This document shows positions 34,869 through 43,591 of a DNA stretch of 64,000 nucleotides, piece by piece (position 1 is the stretch's first letter; each line of letters opens with the position of its first letter). The stretch is from NCBI RefSeq assembly GCF_001279525.1, contig NZ_LGDY01000124.1, forward strand, positions 106,646-170,645, written 5' to 3'. Below the pieces are notes generated by a model. It did not search any database. It had not been told where the DNA came from and saw nothing but the letters and a program-made list of their open reading frames with translations. Made by a program: the position numbers and the translations under genes. This DNA is from Nocardia sp. NRRL S-836 (lineage in GTDB: Bacteria; Actinomycetota; Actinomycetes; Mycobacteriales; Pseudonocardiaceae).

Positions 34869-37436
34869 CTAGTTGTCGGCCGAGCCGGTGATCTCCACCA
34901 GCACGCCGTCGGCCACCATCTCCTCGACCGACTTCGGCAGCAGGTAGGCCGTGCCGCCGCCGGGCTGCTCGAACCACGGCACCGCCACACCGGTCAGCAC
35001 CTCGAGCGGCCGGCGCAGGCGGTACACCCGGTACGGGCGGTTGATCCACGACGGCACCAGGCTGCGTTCCGGGAACGGCGTGCCGGCCACGTAGACGAGG
35101 TTGCCGCTCTGGTCGCCGTAGCGGTCGACCTCGGTGCCGGGCGGCAGCTCGAACATCTGCTTGTGGCGGAACAACGTCAGCGGCGGCTCGCCGGCCATCG
35201 GCGAGATCGGGAACTTCCGCTTGGCCGGGTCGTCCTGCTGCACCGCGGCGGCCACGGGTGCGGGGACCGGCGCCGGGACCACGGCCGTGGGGGCCGGGAG
35301 CGGCGGGGCCTGCATCGGCGGGCGTGGCGGGGGCGCGGGACGGCGCGGTTCCTCGCGGAAGCCGTTGGCGATCGGCCGCGGCGGGGCGGGCGGGGTCTGC
35401 GGGCGGGGCGGGATCGTGCGGAAGTTGCCCAGCACGAGCCGGCCGACCAGGTACGCCGAGGCGTCCTCGACCCTGTCGAACCGCACCGGGTTCTTCGGGC
35501 CGTGGTCGTACCAGCACACCTCCCAGCTGTCGCCGTCGAGGTGCAGCGTCCACGTGCGGTCGGCGGGCTCGCCGCCGATGCGGTAGACGCCGTGCGGCAC
35601 GTTCAGGTCGTCCAGCGCGCGGCGGGTGCCCGCGAGCTCGCGGTCCTCCTCCGGCGTGACCTGACGCGGTTCCGGCTCCGGCTCCGACTCGGGTTCCGGC
35701 TCGTCGTCGACGAACAGGGCCGCGTCGAACTGGGTGGTCTCCTCGACCACCGGCACGACGGGGACCGCCGGTGCGGCCGCTGCCACGGGCGGCACCGGCG
35801 CGACGGGCGGCACCGGCGCGGGCTCGCGGACCTCACGCGGGTCGAACTCCGCGGTGGTGCGCAGCTCCTCCTCGGCGAGGTCGGGCTCGTCGGCCTCGAC
35901 CGCGACGACGGGGTGCTCCTCGGTGACCTCGGCCGAGTGCTCCAGCGGTTCGTCGAGGACCGGGCTCCACGCCATCGTGTCCTGCATGAGGTCGCGCGGA
36001 CGTTCCTCGTCCTCGGGCACGAAGCTGTCGGTGCGCTCCTCCTCGCGGTGGTGCGTGAACAGCTCCGGCTCGTCCTCGTGCTGGTGGGTGAACAGCGCGG
36101 GCTCGCCGGGACCCGCGGTCGGCACCTCGGGCTCGCCGGCCGGCTCGGCGGCCGCGACGGGCTCGTCCTGCTCGGGGCGCTCGTCCACGACGTGGGCGAA
36201 CTCCTCGGTCGGGTGCGGGGCGAACAGGTCCATGCCCGCGCCGTAGGTGTCGCGCAGGTGCCGGTCGTCCACGCGGTCCGGCACGCCGTCGGAGTCGAAG
36301 ACGACCCGGTAGGGCGGGCCGTTGTCGATCAGCGGTGCCGCGACGGACACCGGCTGGCCGAGCGGTTCCGGGTCGTCGTCGAGCGGGGCGCGTTCGACGG
36401 TGACCTCGACCGGTTCGGGTTCGGGGGCGCGCTGCGGTTCCGGCTCGTCGTCGAAGTCCGGTGCCGGCATGAACCGCGTCGACTCGACCTCGGACTCGTC
36501 GTCGAACGACGGCGCCGCGACGAACTGCGTCGCGTCCGGCTCGGGCTCGCGCACGGCCTCGGCGGCGGGTTCCGGCTCGGGTTCCGCGCGGACCTCGGGC
36601 GGCGGCGACGGCAGCATCGTGCCGGGAGGGGCGGCGGGCGCGCCGAGGTTGGCGGCGGCCGCGAGCCGGGTCTCCTCGGAGACCTCGCCCAGGTTGAAGC
36701 CCCTGCCGCGGGCCCGCTCGACCAGCTCCGGCTCCGGCGGCACGCCGTACTTGCGCAGGTAGTACGAGACCGCGGCGGGCCAGATCCAGACACCGTCGGT
36801 CTGGAACCCGGCGGGCACGACCGGCGGGGTGTCCGCGGCCAGCACGTCGGCGTCGAAACCGCGACCGGCCACGGCGACCGGCGCGTTCGACAGGTAGGCC
36901 AGCAGCGGCGCGACCTCGGGTTCGGGCACCGGCGGGCGGTTGACCGACGGACGGCCGTTCGGCCCGGCCCCGTCGAACACCCTGACCGTGCGGAACACCG
37001 GCGTCGGCGGGTTCAGCCTGCGGCGCAGCCAGTCGGGCACGTTCTCGTCGGTGCGCGGGAAGAACCGCATCTCGTCGAAGTACGCCTGCTGCGGAGGTGG
37101 CGTCTGCCACTTCGGCTCGGCGCGGTCGAAGTCGAGGTTGTAGCTCGACGGGTGATCGAGCTGGTAGCGGGCGTTCGACCAGCTGCCCCTGCCCTCGCGG
37201 TGCATGCCGGCCCGCAGCCGTGCGAACAGCTGCGCGACCTCCTGCGGCGGGGCCCACGCGTGCGACGACCCGTCCGCGACCTGCAGCTCGGCTGCCAGTT
37301 CGAAGTAACGACCGGTGGCCCGGTACTCGGCGACGACCCGGCGCCAGTCCTCCGGCGCGGCCCGCATCAGGGTCAGGCCGATCTGCTTCACCAGAGCGTC
37401 CTGCTCGGTAGGGTTCAACGGCTTCGGCTCGGACAC
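34869..37436 (-). CDS. TNT-domain (NAD+ glycohydrolase-like) protein with disordered acidic middle
   Basis: 855 residues. N-terminal ~180 residues form a conserved actinobacterial domain (NPTEQDALVKQIGLTLM, WSNARYQLD). Residues ~230-640 are acidic, Pro/Glu/Val-rich and probably disordered. The last ~110 residues resemble the tuberculosis necrotising toxin fold: LPPGTEVDRYGDQSG, GTPFPERSL, VPWFEQPGGGTAYLLP. In active TNT the last motif usually has Gln where Ala stands here, and the central His is not seen, so NADase activity is doubtful. No signal or ESX-type secretion motif. No clear immunity gene. Confidence 0.8.
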   Translation of the reverse strand: MSEPKPLNPTEQDALVKQIGLTLMRAAPEDWRRVVAEYRATGRYFELAAELQVADGSSHAWAPPQEVAQLFARLRAGMHREGRGSWSNARYQLDHPSSYNLDFDRAEPKWQTPPPQQAYFDEMRFFPRTDENVPDWLRRRLNPPTPVFRTVRVFDGAGPNGRPSVNRPPVPEPEVAPLLAYLSNAPVAVAGRGFDADVLAADTPPVVPAGFQTDGVWIWPAAVSYYLRKYGVPPEPELVERARGRGFNLGEVSEETRLAAAANLGAPAAPPGTMLPSPPPEVRAEPEPEPAAEAVREPEPDATQFVAAPSFDDESEVESTRFMPAPDFDDEPEPQRAPEPEPVEVTVERAPLDDDPEPLGQPVSVAAPLIDNGPPYRVVFDSDGVPDRVDDRHLRDTYGAGMDLFAPHPTEEFAHVVDERPEQDEPVAAAEPAGEPEVPTAGPGEPALFTHQHEDEPELFTHHREEERTDSFVPEDEERPRDLMQDTMAWSPVLDEPLEHSAEVTEEHPVVAVEADEPDLAEEELRTTAEFDPREVREPAPVPPVAPVPPVAAAAPAVPVVPVVEETTQFDAALFVDDEPEPESEPEPEPRQVTPEEDRELAGTRRALDDLNVPHGVYRIGGEPADRTWTLHLDGDSWEVCWYDHGPKNPVRFDRVEDASAYLVGRLVLGNFRTIPPRPQTPPAPPRPIANGFREEPRRPAPPPRPPMQAPPLPAPTAVVPAPVPAPVAAAVQQDDPAKRKFPISPMAGEPPLTLFRHKQMFELPPGTEVDRYGDQSGNLVYVAGTPFPERSLVPSWINRPYRVYRLRRPLEVLTGVAVPWFEQPGGGTAYLLPKSVEEMVADGVLVEITGSADN

Positions 37437-37519
37437 GCCAACATCTTCCCCCGCAACTCGCCGGATCGCACAGGTCCCCCGCCGCTGCGCCGAACGGTGG
37501 AGGCCCGACCATAACGTGG

Positions 37520-38512
37520 GTGACGTCCCTGTTAAAGCTGATCAAGAACAACCCGATGCGAGCTGGAGGCTCCTTGTCACGGTCCGCACAGGTGACCGGC
37601 GGCCTGCTCGCGACGCTCGGCGGAGTGGCCGTCGCGGTCCAGGGGCGGGTCAACGGCTCGCTGGCGCAGGCCCTGCAGAACGGCTTCCTGGCCGCGTTGA
37701 TCTCCTTCGTCGGCGGCCTGATCGTGCTGCTCGCGGCCGTGTTGTCCCGGCCGGGCGGCCGGGACGGGCTGCGGCGGCTGGCCGACTCGCTGAGGCACCG
37801 CCGAATCCGCTGGTGGGAATGCATCGGCGGGATCAGCGGCGCCTTCCTGGTCGGGTCGCAGGGCATCGCGGTCGCGACTATCGGTGTGGCGGTGTTCACG
37901 GTCGCGGTCGTCGTCGGGCAGCTCGTGAGCAGCCTCGTGGTGGACCGGATGGGCATCGGGCCGGGTGAGCCGAAGTCGCTCACGACGGCCCGCGTCGCCG
38001 GTGCGGGCCTCGGCGTGGTGGCGGTCGTGGTGGCGGTGTCGCACCAGTTCACCTCTCCGGGTGCTCTCTGGCTCGCGCTGCTGCCGCTCGTCGCCGGCCT
38101 GCTGATGGGCTGGCAGCAGGCGGTGAACGGGCTGGTGCGCGAGGCGGCCGCGCACTCGGCGGCGACGATCCTGGTGAACTTCACGGTGGGCACGACGGCG
38201 TTGACGCTGGTCAACCTGGTCGTCCTGCGCGGGGTGCCCGGTGAGCTCCCGTCCGAGTGGTGGCTGTACCTCGGCGGGCTGCTGGGCATCCTCGGCGTGG
38301 GCGGCGCGATCGTGTCGGTGCGGTTCATCGGCGTGCTGATGGTCGGGCTGTGCGGCGTGAGCGGGCAGCTCGTCGGTGCCGTGCTGCTGGACGTGGTCAA
38401 CGGGTCCCTGGCCGTGCCGACCGTGGTCGGTGTGGTGCTGACGCTGGTGTCGGTCGGCGTGGCCGCGTTGCCCAGTGGGAAGATGTGGCTGAGGAAGAAG
38501 GGTGCACAGTGA
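37520..38512 (+). CDS. DMT-superfamily transporter (DUF606/EamA-like)
   Basis: 330 residues, about ten transmembrane helices in two five-helix halves, with the DUF606-type pattern [12 protein letters not shown] in the first half and WQQAVNGLV in the second. Likely a small-molecule exporter. GTG start. Its end overlaps the folD start (GTGA), implying co-transcription, though a functional link to folate is not evident. Confidence 0.85.
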   Translation: MTSLLKLIKNNPMRAGGSLSRSAQVTGGLLATLGGVAVAVQGRVNGSLAQALQNGFLAALISFVGGLIVLLAAVLSRPGGRDGLRRLADSLRHRRIRWWECIGGISGAFLVGSQGIAVATIGVAVFTVAVVVGQLVSSLVVDRMGIGPGEPKSLTTARVAGAGLGVVAVVVAVSHQFTSPGALWLALLPLVAGLLMGWQQAVNGLVREAAAHSAATILVNFTVGTTALTLVNLVVLRGVPGELPSEWWLYLGGLLGILGVGGAIVSVRFIGVLMVGLCGVSGQLVGAVLLDVVNGSLAVPTVVGVVLTLVSVGVAALPSGKMWLRKKGAQ

Positions 38513-39357
38513 CTGCGACGCTGCTCAACGGCCGGGAAACCCGGGACGCGCTGTTCGAGGACCTGAAGGCGAGGGTCGCCGCGCTGCCCGCGCCGGTCGG
38601 CCTGGCCACCGTCCTGGTCGGCGACGACCCCGGTTCGCACTCGTACGTGAAGGGCAAGCACGCCGCGTGCGCGAAGGTCGGGATCGCCTCGATCCGGCGC
38701 GACCTGCCCGCCGAGACCACGCAGGAGGAGCTGGAGGCCGTCATCGACGAGCTGAACGCGAACCCCGAGGTCACCGCGTACATCGTGCAGCTGCCGCTGC
38801 CCAGGCACCTCGACGCGAACGCCATCCTGGAGCGGATCGACCCGCGCAAGGACGGCGACGGCCTGCACCCGGTCAACCTGGGCAAGCTGGTGCTCGGCGA
38901 GACCGCGCCGCTGCCCGCGACCCCGCGCGGCATCCTCGAACTGCTGCGCCGCTACGACGTGCCGATCGCCGGCGCGAACGTCACCGTCGTCGGCCGCGGC
39001 GTGACCGTGGGCCGCCCGATCGGCCTGCTGCTCACCCGCCGCACCGAGAACGCCACCGTGACGCTGTGCCACACCGGCACGAAGGACCTGGCCGCGGAGG
39101 TGCGCCGCGCGGACATCGTGATCGCGGGCGCCGGCTCCCCCGGCCTGATCACCAGGGACATGGTCAAGCCGGGCGCGGCCGTGGTCGACGTCGGCATCAC
39201 CCGCACCGAGAACGGCCTGGTCGGCGACGTCGCACCGGACGTGGCCGAGGTCGCGGGGCACCTGGCGCCGATCCCCGGCGGATCCGGCCCGATGACCATC
39301 GCGATGCTGCTGACGAACACGGTCGAAGCGGCCGAACGCGCTCATGCAGCGGTCTGA
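38509..39357 (+). CDS. folD: Methylene-THF dehydrogenase / methenyl-THF cyclohydrolase
   Basis: 282 residues. Catalytic Lys in YVKGKHAAC, then [21 protein letters not shown], the NADP loop [14 protein letters not shown], and [13 protein letters not shown], where Ser replaces the usual Val. Interconverts methylene-, methenyl- and formyl-THF, feeding the purine enzymes PurN and PurH encoded at 56-59 kb. GTG start overlapping the transporter stop; DUF3017 overlaps its end. Confidence 0.96.
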   Translation: MTATLLNGRETRDALFEDLKARVAALPAPVGLATVLVGDDPGSHSYVKGKHAACAKVGIASIRRDLPAETTQEELEAVIDELNANPEVTAYIVQLPLPRHLDANAILERIDPRKDGDGLHPVNLGKLVLGETAPLPATPRGILELLRRYDVPIAGANVTVVGRGVTVGRPIGLLLTRRTENATVTLCHTGTKDLAAEVRRADIVIAGAGSPGLITRDMVKPGAAVVDVGITRTENGLVGDVAPDVAEVAGHLAPIPGGSGPMTIAMLLTNTVEAAERAHAAV

Positions 39358-39664
39358 CGCAGAGGCGCTCATGCCGGAACAGCGCTGGCGGTCGGGTGCG
39401 GGCAAGCACCTGCCGTTCGCGCTGGTCCTGGGCGTGGGTGTGCTGGGGCTGGTGCGGATCTTCCAGTACCACTGGCGGCAGGGCGCGGTGCTGCTCGGCG
39501 TGTCACTGCTGGTCGCGGCGGTGCTGCGGATCCTGGTGACCGACGAGCAGGCCGGTCTGATCAAGATCCGCGGCCGCGGCATGGACGCGTTCCTCTACAG
39601 CACGCTCGGCATCGTGCTGATCGCCGTGGCGCTGACGATCACCGGCGGGCCGCTCAGCCGATAG
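39344..39664 (+). CDS. DUF3017 membrane protein
   Basis: 106 residues, three transmembrane helices ([44 protein letters not shown]). DUF3017 proteins nearly always follow folD in actinobacteria; function unknown. The start lies inside the folD 3' end, and the stop overlaps the convergent TetR gene by 11 nt. Confidence 0.9.
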   Translation: MQRSDAEALMPEQRWRSGAGKHLPFALVLGVGVLGLVRIFQYHWRQGAVLLGVSLLVAAVLRILVTDEQAGLIKIRGRGMDAFLYSTLGIVLIAVALTITGGPLSR

Positions 39665-40223
39665 CCCGGTCCACCAGCTGCGCGATCAGCTCGTCGAGGT
39701 CCTCGGTCGCGAGGACCTCGGGCAGCGTCAGCCGTTCGTAGATCAGCCCCGTCATCGCCAGGTACATCAGGACGACGGTCGTGCGGTCGCCGGGCAGCCC
39801 GGCCTCCTCGTTGAAGCGCACGTTGAGGTCGAGGCCCTCCGCGACCGTCCGCGTGAGCGCGGTGCGCAGGTCCGGCCGGCGCGTGGCCTCCAGCCTGAGC
39901 TCCATCATCGCCAGGTAGCTCGCCCGGTCGGCGTCCGCCCGCTCGATGATGTCGTGCATGAGCCGCACGGTCAGCGCTTTGTCGCGCGGCCGGGCCAGCG
40001 ACCGCGCGACCGACTCCTCCGAGGGCGTCAGCCGCGTGAACACGCGGGTCATCACCTCGGACATGAGGTCCTCGCGGCTCGCGAAGTAGTTCGACGCGGT
40101 CCCCGCGGGCACCGCTGCCCTGGCGTCGATCGCCCGGTAGGTCAGCCCGCGCGCGCCCTCTTCGGCCAGGACGTCGATCGCCGCGTCCAGCAGCGCCGTT
40201 CGCCTCGCTTCGTTCCTCACCAC
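39654..40223 (-). CDS. TetR-family regulator
   Basis: 189 residues with a helix-turn-helix (LTYRAIDARAAVPAGTASNYF) and a long helical ligand domain. Divergent from a DHFR-like reductase gene, with paired repeats between them, so it probably controls that gene and itself. Ligand unknown. Confidence 0.9.
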   Translation of the reverse strand: MVRNEARRTALLDAAIDVLAEEGARGLTYRAIDARAAVPAGTASNYFASREDLMSEVMTRVFTRLTPSEESVARSLARPRDKALTVRLMHDIIERADADRASYLAMMELRLEATRRPDLRTALTRTVAEGLDLNVRFNEEAGLPGDRTTVVLMYLAMTGLIYERLTLPEVLATEDLDELIAQLVDRAIG

Positions 40224-40236
40224 GGTTTCCTCCTTG

Positions 40237-40274
40237 CAACCACTACAGACATAGTACTACAGTCGTCGTGGTTG
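40237..40274. promoter_or_regulatory. Divergent promoter / TetR operator
   Basis: Inverted CAACCAC (40237-40243) / GTGGTTG (40268-40274) enclosing two direct ACTACAG copies (40242-40248 and 40256-40262). Located between divergent tetR and reductase genes, overlapping both likely promoters. Confidence 0.6.
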
Positions 40275-40296
40275 GAGCTACGGGAAGGCACTGGGG

Positions 40297-40863
40297 ATGC
40301 GCAAGCTCGTGTACTACGTCGCCGTCACGCTGGACGGTTTCATCGCGGCCGAGGACGGGACCTTCGACGGGTTCGCCTTCGAGGGCGACCACCTGGCCGC
40401 CATCACGGCCGAGTACCCGGACACGCTGCCGACGCAGTTCCGCTCGGCACTCGGCCTGACGGACGCGCCGAACCGGCACTTCGACACGGTGCTGATGGGT
40501 CGCGCCACCTACCAGGTGCCCGGCGGGCTGGCCTCGCCGTACGCGCACCTGCGCCAGTTCGTGGTGTCGACGCAGGTGACCGGCACCCCGCCGGACGTCG
40601 AGGTGATCCGCGAGGACGTCGTCGGCCGGGTGCGCGCGCTGAAGGAGGAAGACGGCCAGGACATCTGGCTGTGCGGTGGCGGCAAGCTCGCGGCGGCACT
40701 GCTGCCGGAGATCGACAAGATGCTCCTGAAGATCAACCCGGTCGTGTTCGGCCGCGGCATCCCGCTGTTCGACGGCAAGGCCGACATCAGGAGGTTCGCG
40801 CGCACGGACGCACGACTGTTCGAGAGCGGAGTTTCGTTCATGACCTATGAACGCATTTCCTAA
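40297..40863 (+). CDS. Dihydrofolate-reductase-fold protein (RibD C-terminal type)
   Basis: 188 residues. VAVTLDGFIAAEDG, VLMGRATYQ and IWLCGGGKLAAALLPEID are typical of the RibD-C/DHFR-like reductases common in actinomycetes. Expected to use NADPH; substrate unknown. GGAAGG precedes the ATG. Paired with a divergent TetR regulator. Confidence 0.9.
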   Translation: MRKLVYYVAVTLDGFIAAEDGTFDGFAFEGDHLAAITAEYPDTLPTQFRSALGLTDAPNRHFDTVLMGRATYQVPGGLASPYAHLRQFVVSTQVTGTPPDVEVIREDVVGRVRALKEEDGQDIWLCGGGKLAAALLPEIDKMLLKINPVVFGRGIPLFDGKADIRRFARTDARLFESGVSFMTYERIS

Positions 40864-40868
40864 TACGA

Positions 40869-40897
40869 TTGACGACCTGGGGAACCGGTCGTAATCT
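40869..40897 (+). promoter_or_regulatory. Near-consensus sigma70-type promoter
   Basis: TTGACG (40869-40874), a 17-bp spacer and TAATCT (40892-40897). It points at the 33-codon frame starting 30 nt further on. Unusually good for a high-GC genome. Confidence 0.7.
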
Positions 40898-40926
40898 TGT
40901 GCCACACCAAAGCGGGAGGAACGGTC

Positions 40927-41028
40927 ATGACGAGCAAGCAGAAGCGGGTGCGACGCTCCGCCGTCGCTGCCCCTGCGCGCCCGTCGCGACCGTTCTCGCA
41001 GGTGAACGGCGCAGGCTCTCCGCCATGA
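40927..41028 (+). CDS. 33-residue basic peptide
   Basis: Encodes MTSKQKRVRRSAVAAPARPS and 13 further residues. GGGAGGA stands 7 nt before the ATG, a promoter lies 30-58 nt upstream, and a strong terminator follows 25 nt after the stop, so this is a complete tiny transcription unit. The N-terminus is strongly basic (KQKRVRR). It may be a nucleic-acid-binding peptide or a leader peptide of a small RNA. No homologue recognised. Confidence 0.6.
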   Translation: MTSKQKRVRRSAVAAPARPSRPFSQVNGAGSPP

Positions 41029-41052
41029 CGACCACGTCGTGAGCACCGGGGA

Positions 41053-41088
41053 GCCGCCCGTCGGGAAACCGACCAGGGCGGCTTTCTT
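41053..41088 (+). terminator. Rho-independent terminator with GAAA tetraloop
   Basis: GCCGCCC-GTCGG-GAAA-CCGAC-CA-GGGCGGC followed by TTTCTT. It ends the 33-residue peptide unit and insulates the tRNA genes. Confidence 0.9.
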
Positions 41089-41112
41089 CATTCTGCGCGC
41101 ATTGTTTCGAAT

Positions 41113-41184
41113 ACCCTTGTAGCTCAACGGACAGAGCGCGGCGCTACGAACGCCGAAGTCCAGGTTCGATTCCTGGCAGGGGTG
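41113..41184 (+). tRNA. tRNA-Arg (ACG)
   Basis: Acceptor ACCCTTG/CAGGGGT, D-stem GCTC/GAGC, anticodon stem CGGCG/CGCCG with loop CTACGAA (anticodon ACG), T-arm CCAGG-TTCGATT-CCTGG. All four arms pair. CCA not encoded. Confidence 0.93.
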
Positions 41185-41189
41185 CACAC

Positions 41190-41262
41190 GGGTCGCTGGC
41201 TCAACTGGCAGAGCAGCCGCCTCTTCAGCGGCGGGTTCGGGGTTCGAGTCCCCGACGGCCCA
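41190..41262 (+). tRNA. tRNA-Lys (CTT)
   Basis: Five nt after tRNA-Arg. Acceptor GGGTCGC/ACGGCCC with one mismatch at the inner end, D-stem GCTC/GAGC, anticodon stem GCCGC/GCGGC with loop CTCTTCA (anticodon CTT), T-arm CGGGG-TTCGAGT-CCCCG. Position 37 is C rather than the usual purine, a slight oddity. Confidence 0.85.
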
Positions 41263-41268
41263 CGGGAA

Positions 41269-41306
41269 AAGGGCTCCCTCCGCGAACGTCCGCGGAGGGA
41301 GCCCTT
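41269..41306. terminator. Bidirectional terminator
   Basis: A perfect 16-bp stem (AAGGGCTCCCTCCGCG and complement) with a 6-nt loop. It serves the tRNA pair on the plus strand and the ricin-lectin gene, whose stop is 14 nt away, on the minus strand. Confidence 0.88.
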
Positions 41307-41320
41307 GCGCTGTTCACCGG

Positions 41321-43351
41321 TCAGGCGGCCTGCAGCGTCCACCTCTGGTTCGAGGTGCCGTTGACGTCCCAGATGCCGACACTGGCACCGTTCTGGACGG
41401 CGTTGCCGATCGCGTCCGCGGCCTTGCTGGTGAGCACGCTCTCCAGCACGTAGCTGCCGTCGGGCTGGCTGGAGAACACGAACTGCTCCGTGTCGCCGTA
41501 GTGGCAGTCGTACTGGACGAGCTGCGAACCGTTGAGGTGCACGGCGTTCTTGACGTCGAGGCACTTGCCGGACATCAGGTTCTTCAGCGCGTACCGCTTG
41601 CCGCCCAGGTCGACGAGGTCCCACGCCATCTTGCCGCCGCCGACGCAGTCCCACAGCTCCATGCCGGCGAAGTTCCCGAGCGCGCCCTGGTTCGGCGTGT
41701 CCCACATACCGGCGGTCTGCAGGCAGCGGCCGGACTGGACGCCCTTGAGCTGGTAGCGGCCGACGGTCACCGCGGCGATGTCGGACCGGTGCACCAGGTT
41801 GAGCAGGCGCCAGCGCTGGTGGCCGTCGTTGGTGTTGCCGTAGGTGGTGATCGGGGCGGCGTTCGGGGTCTGACCGTCCCTGACCGTCACGAACTTGCCG
41901 GTGCCGATGTTCTTGATCTGGTACGTGCCGTCGGTGTTCTCGATGAACGTCCAGCGGTGGTAGCCGTTGCCGGCATCACACGGGTACTGGCGCAGCAGGT
42001 CGCTGTGGCCGTCCATGCACTGCCGCGAGTTGCCGTTCATGAGCAGGTACTCGTTGGTGGCGACCTGCTTCAACGCCCAGACCTGCTTGGGGGCGGGGCG
42101 GATGCAGTCCCACAGCTCGTTGTACTGACCGTTCTCGATCGCCTGCGCGTCGACGCCGGCGATCTGCGCGCACCGGCCGGAGGCCTGGCCCTGCAGCTCG
42201 ACCACCAGCTCGTGGGCGGGCTTGATCTGGTCCCTCTTGGCGGCGTCGTAGCGGCCGAGGTTGAGGAACTCGTTGCGCGCCTTGAGGTCACCGGCGAGTG
42301 CGGCGGTGGCGGCGGCGACCACGTTCGGCAGGTACCCGTCCCGCTTGGAGCGGTCGAGGATCTCCTTGATCAGCTTCTCGGTCTCCGCGGCGCGGGCGGC
42401 GTCCTCCTCCGCCACGTCCTGCTGGTGCGCGGTGTGCACGCCGGTGAAGATGAACGCCTTGATCAGTGCGGCGTCGTGGCTGTCCAGCGCGCCCTGGGCG
42501 GCGGCCTTGACGAACTTGCGCGCCAGCGGTGCGCGGTAGACCTCCCAGGTGAACTCGCTGTCGGTCATGACCTTGAGCGCGGTGGTCAGCTCCGCCTGGG
42601 CCGCGACGCGCCACGCGTCGGCGCGCGCCTTGAGCATCGCTTCCTTCTGCTCGGTCGCGATGCGCTCCAGCCGGGCCGCCTCGATCCGGCGCTGCACGTC
42701 CAGGTCGTAGGCGGTGAAGATGCCCTCGGTGACGAACTTCTGGCGCTGCTCGTCCGTGGAGGTGTTGGTCAGCACGGCCGCGGCCTGTGCCTTGATCTCG
42801 GGGTTCTCGGTGGCGTTGGTGTTGATGAACAGCTTGGTGACGAACTCGCCGAGGTTCGTGTCCAGGTAGTACCTGTCGACGTTCATCCAGCCGATCAGGT
42901 CCGTGGCCTTGAGCCGCTGGCGGTGCCGCTCGTCCATGATCGGGATCGCCCGCACGTCCTCGCGGAACGCGAGGTGGATGCCGGTGGCGATGAAGTTGTA
43001 GCAGGCGTTCTCGTCGGTCTCGTTCGTGAGCGCCTTCAACGCCTCGCGCTTGACGGCGCTGTCGCGAGGGGCGTTGTTGTAGATCCAGATGACGAAGTTC
43101 AGGTCGGCCATCCTGGCTTCCCTGGACGTGACCGACGCGCTGATCGTGCTGGCAGCGGCCAGTTTCTGGTCGAAGTCCGACACCAGCGCCGCGCTGAAGC
43201 TGACGGTGGACACACCGGGCGGCGCCGAGGCGTCGACCCCGGGAGGAGCGGCGAGCGCCGGAGCGGAGAACAGGCCGCCCGCCAACGTGATGGTGACCGC
43301 GAGCGCGGCGACTCCGCGCATGCCACGGCCACCCAGACTGCGTCTGGACAA
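41321..43351 (-). CDS. Secreted ALF-repeat / ricin-type lectin protein
   Basis: 676 residues from a TTG at 43351, preceded by GGGGG. A Sec signal ends SAPALAA. Residues ~45-330 are helical ALF repeats with the AL/LF and FI-x-GIHxA rhythm (NFIATGIHLAFREDV, AFIFTGVHTAHQQDV). Residues ~380-676 are two ricin B-type beta-trefoils with QxW-like motifs (YHRWTF, HQRWRLL, NQRWTLQ) and paired cysteines. It probably binds surface carbohydrate. Divergent from a two-gene ALF-repeat toxin operon. A non-toxin partner or adhesin is likely; no enzymatic domain is seen. Confidence 0.85.
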   Translation of the reverse strand: MSRRSLGGRGMRGVAALAVTITLAGGLFSAPALAAPPGVDASAPPGVSTVSFSAALVSDFDQKLAAASTISASVTSREARMADLNFVIWIYNNAPRDSAVKREALKALTNETDENACYNFIATGIHLAFREDVRAIPIMDERHRQRLKATDLIGWMNVDRYYLDTNLGEFVTKLFINTNATENPEIKAQAAAVLTNTSTDEQRQKFVTEGIFTAYDLDVQRRIEAARLERIATEQKEAMLKARADAWRVAAQAELTTALKVMTDSEFTWEVYRAPLARKFVKAAAQGALDSHDAALIKAFIFTGVHTAHQQDVAEEDAARAAETEKLIKEILDRSKRDGYLPNVVAAATAALAGDLKARNEFLNLGRYDAAKRDQIKPAHELVVELQGQASGRCAQIAGVDAQAIENGQYNELWDCIRPAPKQVWALKQVATNEYLLMNGNSRQCMDGHSDLLRQYPCDAGNGYHRWTFIENTDGTYQIKNIGTGKFVTVRDGQTPNAAPITTYGNTNDGHQRWRLLNLVHRSDIAAVTVGRYQLKGVQSGRCLQTAGMWDTPNQGALGNFAGMELWDCVGGGKMAWDLVDLGGKRYALKNLMSGKCLDVKNAVHLNGSQLVQYDCHYGDTEQFVFSSQPDGSYVLESVLTSKAADAIGNAVQNGASVGIWDVNGTSNQRWTLQAA

Positions 43352-43591
43352 GGTGAATCCCCCAAGATTCGTCGTAGCGGCATCTGCCCCAAGCGCGGCG
43401 TGAACCCCCCAGGCCCGCGTCGCTCGACTCCCCAGTCGTCGGATGCCTGGGGAAACCTCGCACGTCGCCCACCCGGTCCGCAATGCGGTGTGATCTGGGT
43501 CACTGACGTGCTTTGTGTCGCCGCGGGCACTTGAGGTGCTAGGAACTTTTAGGGCGATTCAGCCCACCACGTGAGTTTCTGGGGGGAACAC

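Noticed and set aside
35833..39582. 1249-codon minus-strand frame
   Set aside because: Runs through folD, the DMT transporter and the TNT gene out of frame; Arg/Pro/Ala low complexity.
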